Below, piece after piece: positions 31,321-34,666 of a stretch of 34,666 nt of DNA (within the stretch, counting starts at the first letter, position 1; each line of letters starts with the position of its first letter). The notes below the pieces were generated by a model, which did no database searches, was not told where the DNA came from, and worked only from the letters and a program-made list of their open reading frames with translations. Both the position numbers and the translations under genes were made by a program. The stretch is from NCBI RefSeq assembly GCF_000701505.1, contig NZ_JNJB01000024.1, positions 1 to 34,666 of the forward strand, given 5' to 3'. The stretch is from Dyadobacter crusticola DSM 16708 (GTDB taxonomy: Bacteria > Bacteroidota > Bacteroidia > Cytophagales > Spirosomataceae).

Positions 31321-31926
31321 CTAGTTTCTGATATCTGTGATAATATGTTCAATAATGCGTTCAATGCGTTTCCAGCCGTCGTCTGATTGCAGGTCCACAT
31401 CGCCCATTTTCTGTCGGTAGTCTGTAGAAATGGTCAGGAAATAAATACCTGCTGACAAAAACGAAACTAGCGCGCTGGTATCATTAAAATTGGGAAGCTC
31501 GCCGATTTTGCTCAGGATCTTGTGTGCTGTCTGGTTTCTTGCATCAGAGAGCATTGATTTGCCCGTACCGATTTCCCACCTTAAAAGATCGCGGGTAGCC
31601 TTTCTTTCACGAAGGTCTTTCATGAACGTCTGCATCAGACTGTTCAATGCTTCTGCACGTTCCTCAGGGCTCAAGGTTGGAATGTTATCAATGTAGTCGG
31701 TACTGCTTGTGGAGGTATATTCGCCTGATCTTACATACTGCTCCATGAGCCCGTCTACGCTTTCGAAATACCGGTAAATAAGAACTTTATTGACGCCGGC
31801 AGTACGAGCAATGAGGTTAACACCGACTTTCTCGGTTCCATGCTGCTCAATTACATCGCCAACTGCCTTGAGTATCTTACTCTTGGTACGCTCTCGGTCT
31901 CGCTTTTTGATTTTCTCAATTTTCAT
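31321..31926 (-). CDS. TetR-family transcriptional regulator
   Basis: 201 residues. N-terminal DNA-binding domain with RERTKSKILKAVGDVIEQHG and the helix-turn-helix VGVNLIARTAGVNKVLIYRYFESVDGL (about 35-60). The rest is a helical ligand/dimerisation domain with no recognisable subfamily. It stands alone: the flippase follows 115 nt downstream in the same direction, and a dyad that could be its own operator lies upstream at 32004-32022. The ligand is unknown. Confidence 0.92.
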   Translation of the reverse strand: MKIEKIKKRDRERTKSKILKAVGDVIEQHGTEKVGVNLIARTAGVNKVLIYRYFESVDGLMEQYVRSGEYTSTSSTDYIDNIPTLSPEERAEALNSLMQTFMKDLRERKATRDLLRWEIGTGKSMLSDARNQTAHKILSKIGELPNFNDTSALVSFLSAGIYFLTISTDYRQKMGDVDLQSDDGWKRIERIIEHIITDIRN

Positions 31927-31988
31927 ATGGGTGCTGTTTAGGTTAAAACATATAAATGTAATATTTCATCTGGAAATTTTATAGTATC

Positions 31989-32022
31989 CAAAAGTAGCAA
32001 GTCACCAATACAATGAATTGGT
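31989..32022 (-). promoter_or_regulatory. Promoter region and candidate operator of the TetR gene
   Basis: The minus strand has TACTTTTG (complement of 31989-31996), an exact -7 match, giving a leader of about 60 nt. Next to it lies a 19-bp dyad, ACCAAT (32004-32009) and ATTGGT (32017-32022) with a 7-nt spacer, where RNA polymerase would span -15 to -33. This is the place expected for an autorepressor site (inference). Confidence 0.4.
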
Positions 32023-32164
32023 ATATAAAAGTGGCCAAAATTGAGTGAATTGTGCCTTTTTAGCGCTCAGTGAAGGATTTGAATAATGTAATTTGTACAC
32101 ATTCTTAAAAAGGCCCGGCTAAATTTCAGCAAGAATGCGGGATGTGAAAGGTGTTTGTATAAAC
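32023..32164. other. Non-coding stretch between the TetR region and the tRNA terminator
   Basis: AT-rich, no defensible gene. It contains one long-range inverted repeat, GCCTTTTTA (32054-32062) and TAAAAAGGC (32106-32114). Nothing else was recognised. Confidence 0.5.
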
Positions 32165-32165
32165 C

Positions 32166-32195
32166 AAAAAAAGAGCTCAGGAAACTGAGCTCTTT
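32166..32195 (-). terminator. Terminator after the tRNA gene
   Basis: AAAGAGCTCAG (32170-32180) and CTGAGCTCTTT (32185-32195) form a perfect 11-bp stem with a GAAA/TTTC tetraloop; the minus strand continues with T to 32166. It starts 10 nt after the tRNA 3' end. Confidence 0.9.
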
Positions 32196-32204
32196 AAGTT
32201 ACTG

Positions 32205-32275
32205 TTGGCCGACAAGGACTCGAACCCTGAATAAGACAACCAAAATGTCCTGTGTTACCATTACACCATCGGCCA
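32205..32275 (-). tRNA. tRNA-Gln (anticodon TTG)
   Basis: A 71-nt cloverleaf on the minus strand. Acceptor TGGCCGA/TCGGCCA pairs fully; the D-stem is GTGT/ACAC with loop AATGGTA; the anticodon stem GGACA/TGTCT encloses TTTTGGT, giving anticodon TTG (codon CAA); the T-arm is CAGGG/CCTTG with loop TTCGAGT. The discriminator base is A and CCA is not encoded, so it must be added after transcription. Confidence 0.95.
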
Positions 32276-32343
32276 AAACCGTAAACAGTGGTGCAAAAGT
32301 AATGTGACGAGTTTAAGTTGTCAAGCTTTTTGCACAAAAAAAT

Positions 32344-33222
32344 TTAAATACTTTGCAGCAGGGCAGTAGGAGAAATCTTTTTAACCAAACCCTGCAACAC
32401 TTTTCCGGGGCCGCATTCGATAAACATTTCTGCTCCGTCAGCAGCCATTTGCTCCACAGATTGCGTCCATCTTACGGGTGCTGTGAGCTGGGAAATCAGG
32501 TTTTCCTTGATCACAGTTACCTCAGTTGCAGGCCTGGCATTTACGTTTTGATAGATAGGGCATACAGGCGGCTCAAATTGCGCAGCGTGAATTGCCTCTG
32601 CCAATTCTTCGCGCGCCGGCTCCATTAATGGCGAGTGAAATGCGCCGCCCACAGGAAGGATCAATGCGCGTTTTGCACCCGCCGCTTTTAACAGTTCGCA
32701 AGCTTTTTCAACACCTTCCAATGAACCGGAGATAACTACCTGTCCGGGACAGTTGTAATTAGCCGGCACCACGATCTCGTCTGTTATTCCTGCACATACT
32801 TCTTCGATCACCTGATCGGGCAGGCCGAGAATGGCTGCCATTGTAGACGGGCGGATCTCGCACGCTTTCTGCATGGCAGAGGCGCGTTTTGAAACAAGGA
32901 GCAGGCCTTCTTCGTAAGACAATACCCCAGCTGCAACCAATGCTGAAAACTCGCCAAGCGAGTGACCAGCGACCATGTTAGGGTTAAAGTCAGTGCTGAT
33001 TTTTGCCAGAATAACGGAGTGAATAAAAATGGCGGGCTGGGTCACCGCAGTCTGTTTCAGGTCTTCGTCCGAGCCTTCGAACATCACTTTGGTAATATCG
33101 AAGCCGAGTACTTCATTGGCTTTTTCAAACAATGCTTTGGCCGAATCCGAAGATTGGTAAAGGTCAAATCCCATTCCCTTGAATTGAGATCCTTGTCCGG
33201 GGAAAATATATGCGGTTTTCAT
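32344..33222 (-). CDS. fabD: Malonyl-CoA:ACP transacylase
   Basis: 292 residues. FabD moves malonyl from CoA to acyl carrier protein. Catalytic S88 in GHSLGE, R113 in VSKRASAMQ, H196 in GGAFHSPLM, and the N-terminal oxyanion glutamine in FPGQGSQ are all present. No acpP or fabH/fabG gene is next to it; the nearest KAS III is 17 kb away. The tRNA-Gln gene lies downstream on the same strand, about 70 nt from the fabD stop, and could be transcribed through. Confidence 0.97.
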   Translation of the reverse strand: MKTAYIFPGQGSQFKGMGFDLYQSSDSAKALFEKANEVLGFDITKVMFEGSDEDLKQTAVTQPAIFIHSVILAKISTDFNPNMVAGHSLGEFSALVAAGVLSYEEGLLLVSKRASAMQKACEIRPSTMAAILGLPDQVIEEVCAGITDEIVVPANYNCPGQVVISGSLEGVEKACELLKAAGAKRALILPVGGAFHSPLMEPAREELAEAIHAAQFEPPVCPIYQNVNARPATEVTVIKENLISQLTAPVRWTQSVEQMAADGAEMFIECGPGKVLQGLVKKISPTALLQSI

Positions 33223-33253
33223 AGTTCCTGAGTTATAAGTTGTTCACAATAAA

Positions 33254-33281
33254 TAAAAAGCCCGCGCATCATGCGCGGGCT
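33254..33281 (-). terminator. Terminator after the gliding-associated surface protein
   Basis: AGCCCGCGC and GCGCGGGCT form a 9-bp GC-rich stem with a 5-nt loop (33259-33281); on the minus strand TTTTTATTT follows. It separates the surface protein gene from fabD. Confidence 0.9.
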
Positions 33282-33331
33282 ACAAAGGAAATACTTGATC
33301 TCGAAAGAAAAAAGACAGATAAAATCGTGCC

Positions 33332-34666
33332 TTACCTCATAAGCTGCACCCAACCTTTAAGTATGGTAGGCTGGCTTTGTCTTTTTGTGGATTCGAAGCG
33401 GACCCTTGCTTCATAGTAGTACTGGCCTGCTGCGAGGTCTTTTCCGGCATTGGTTTTCCCGTTCCAGTTGATGTTCACGTCGTTGGTGGAGAACACCTTG
33501 GCGCCCCACCTGTTGAATACGGTAAATTCCATCGACTGCACAAAAGCAGGGCATTCGTAAGGCTGGAATACATCATTTTTCAAGTCCCCGTTTGGTGTAA
33601 ACACATTAGGCAGCACATACATCGGGCAGTTGTCCTTGCAAACAGTGTTACTCGGCGCACTTTCCGCACCAAACCTGTTGACAGCCGTCACATAGTAGCA
33701 GCCTGCAAACGAGGTAAGGCCGGTATGGGCATACTGGGTTGCCAGTGGCGCGGGCGGGATCGTCACTGTTGTGATCAAAGCGGGTGTTTCATCTTCATAG
33801 CGGGCATAGTAGACCCTGTAAGCAGTCACTGCCGCATCGCATTCTTTACCGTCGGCCTGCTGTGGATAGGTCCACGAGAGCTGGTTTGTAAAGGTAGGCG
33901 TGTCACAGAATGCGTCCGGGTGCGCATTGAGCGAATCACAGTTAAGCGGGTCCAGGGACAGCACAGGCGGACAAGGCTTGGTAGTGTCCGATGAAGACAC
34001 ACAAAGTATCTGCGAGAAGTTATAAAGCACGGCAGGCCTGATCTGGCTGTTGTTGTAAGAGCCGACCGTCTCTACCTTGTAACAGTAAGTGGAATCATCG
34101 TTAATGGTCACATTGGCCGTACCGTCGGCAGCATACCTGTCTACGCCATCATCAAGGAAAGTAAACGACTGGCTTCCTCTTACCGGCCATTCGGCAATGC
34201 GGTTGAAGGTACCCGGCCTGGATTTGTCTTCGCGGTAAATCCTGTGCACACGGTTTGCATTGTCCCAGGGCACCAGCGCCGACCAGTTGATGCGGATCTT
34301 GCCCGGCTCGGCAGCGCCCTGTTCGAGGCGGACACTGCTGGCGGTTTCGGTCTGGTCAAACTTGACGAGCTGTCCGCCCTGTGTGGTCCAGTATTCGAGC
34401 CTGTAGTTGTAAGGGTTGACCAAAGTGTTCAGCCCGCGGTCTACAAAGATGGTATCGGCAGCGCCCGGAGTCAGGTTGGTGTTGATGGTGGTGACCAAAG
34501 TGAAGGCAGTGCCGCTCTGTCCCACGGCGCGGTAAAGGCGGTACTGTGCAGGCAGCCCTGATGCCGCAGCTGGTTTGGTCCATTTGACAGTGATCACGCC
34601 CCTTGTCTCACTGGTAGAGTCAACAGTGACATTGGTGATAACCGGCATGAGCAAAGGCAGTTTAAG
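33332..34666 (-). CDS. Large Fn3-containing surface protein with T9SS type B sorting domain (C-terminal part)
   Basis: 444 residues visible; the frame stays open to the window edge, so the start and probably most of the protein lie outside. Three Fn3-like domains can be seen (for example GVITVKWTKPAAASGLP, KIRINWSALVPWDNA, NQLSWTYPQQADG), with Cys pairs in the third. The C-terminal 95 residues are the gliding motility-associated C-terminal domain (type B T9SS): YVLPNVFTPNGDLKNDVF, FTVFNRWGAKVFST and DLAAGQYYYEARVRF, ending LKGWVQLMR. It should be exported and placed on the cell surface or released; probable adhesin-like role (inference). Confidence 0.92.
   Translation of the reverse strand, partial: LKLPLLMPVITNVTVDSTSETRGVITVKWTKPAAASGLPAQYRLYRAVGQSGTAFTLVTTINTNLTPGAADTIFVDRGLNTLVNPYNYRLEYWTTQGGQLVKFDQTETASSVRLEQGAAEPGKIRINWSALVPWDNANRVHRIYREDKSRPGTFNRIAEWPVRGSQSFTFLDDGVDRYAADGTANVTINDDSTYCYKVETVGSYNNSQIRPAVLYNFSQILCVSSSDTTKPCPPVLSLDPLNCDSLNAHPDAFCDTPTFTNQLSWTYPQQADGKECDAAVTAYRVYYARYEDETPALITTVTIPPAPLATQYAHTGLTSFAGCYYVTAVNRFGAESAPSNTVCKDNCPMYVLPNVFTPNGDLKNDVFQPYECPAFVQSMEFTVFNRWGAKVFSTNDVNINWNGKTNAGKDLAAGQYYYEARVRFESTKRQSQPTILKGWVQLMR

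Noticed and set aside
33377..33994. 205-residue plus-strand frame opposite the T9SS protein
   Set aside because: The minus strand carries clear Fn3 and gliding C-terminal domains; the plus frame has no recognisable feature.
1..34666. A defence island, CRISPR array, prophage or secondary-metabolite cluster
   Set aside because: No repeat array, no nuclease/helicase/toxin pairs and no phage genes were found; genes are mainly housekeeping and envelope functions.

Overview
The window looks like a stretch of ordinary chromosome from a Bacteroidota bacterium, most likely of the order Cytophagales (Dyadobacter-like; the genus is my inference from overall resemblance). Support comes from two type IX secretion sorting domains (a type A at the end of the esterase at 23627-25627 and a gliding-motility type B at 33332-34666), a DUF5606 protein, lipoproteins with acidic/lysine-rich residues after the lipidated Cys, almost no Shine-Dalgarno sequences, and several promoters of the Bacteroidota form (TTTG, about 20 nt, TAnnTTTG).

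Layout. 1-305: the 3' end of an IS3-family transposase and its probable right end, then about 330 nt without a recognisable gene. 640-3746: MarR regulator, SIMPL-domain secreted protein, small YtxH-like protein, the GDP-mannose pyrophosphatase NudK (minus strand) and a divergent DUF985 cupin. 3751-6976: an unrecognised lipoprotein behind a gamma-glutamyltransferase. 7105-10773: MacB/FtsX-type permease, a one-TM protein, a minus-strand operon of a 39-residue membrane protein, a lipid kinase and an eIF1/SUI1-like factor, then a secreted DUF4440 protein. 10830-14529: lipocalin-like lipoprotein, MeaB GTPase, M1 aminopeptidase. 14605-18777: KAS III-like synthase, glycosyltransferase overlapping deoC, DUF5606 protein, EngB GTPase. 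18930-21201: secreted thioredoxin, Gmd, SPOR-like lipoprotein. 21312-25627: murB, an ALG10-like membrane glycosyltransferase, and a T9SS-exported SGNH esterase. 25680-28132: GT2, ROK kinase, SDR. 28192-31206: MlaE/MlaF lipid-transport pair and a Wzx-like flippase. 31321-34666: TetR regulator, tRNA-Gln(TTG), fabD and the C-terminal part of a very large Fn3-containing surface protein.

Functionally the region leans to the cell envelope: peptidoglycan (murB), sugar nucleotides (gmd, nudK), glycan assembly (two glycosyltransferases, ALG10-like protein, flippase), lipid traffic (MlaEF), fatty acid synthesis (fabD, KAS III) and exported hydrolases. Intrinsic terminators separate most units, and at convergent gene ends they are often shared or run into the coding end of the opposing gene.

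I found no CRISPR array, rRNA, prophage, defence island or clearly new multi-gene system. The most interesting signals are small: a 39-residue membrane peptide gene apparently coupled to a GTG-started lipid kinase, an ALG10-like enzyme 3 nt behind murB, and helically phased TGAT repeats in the nudK/cupin divergent promoter region.
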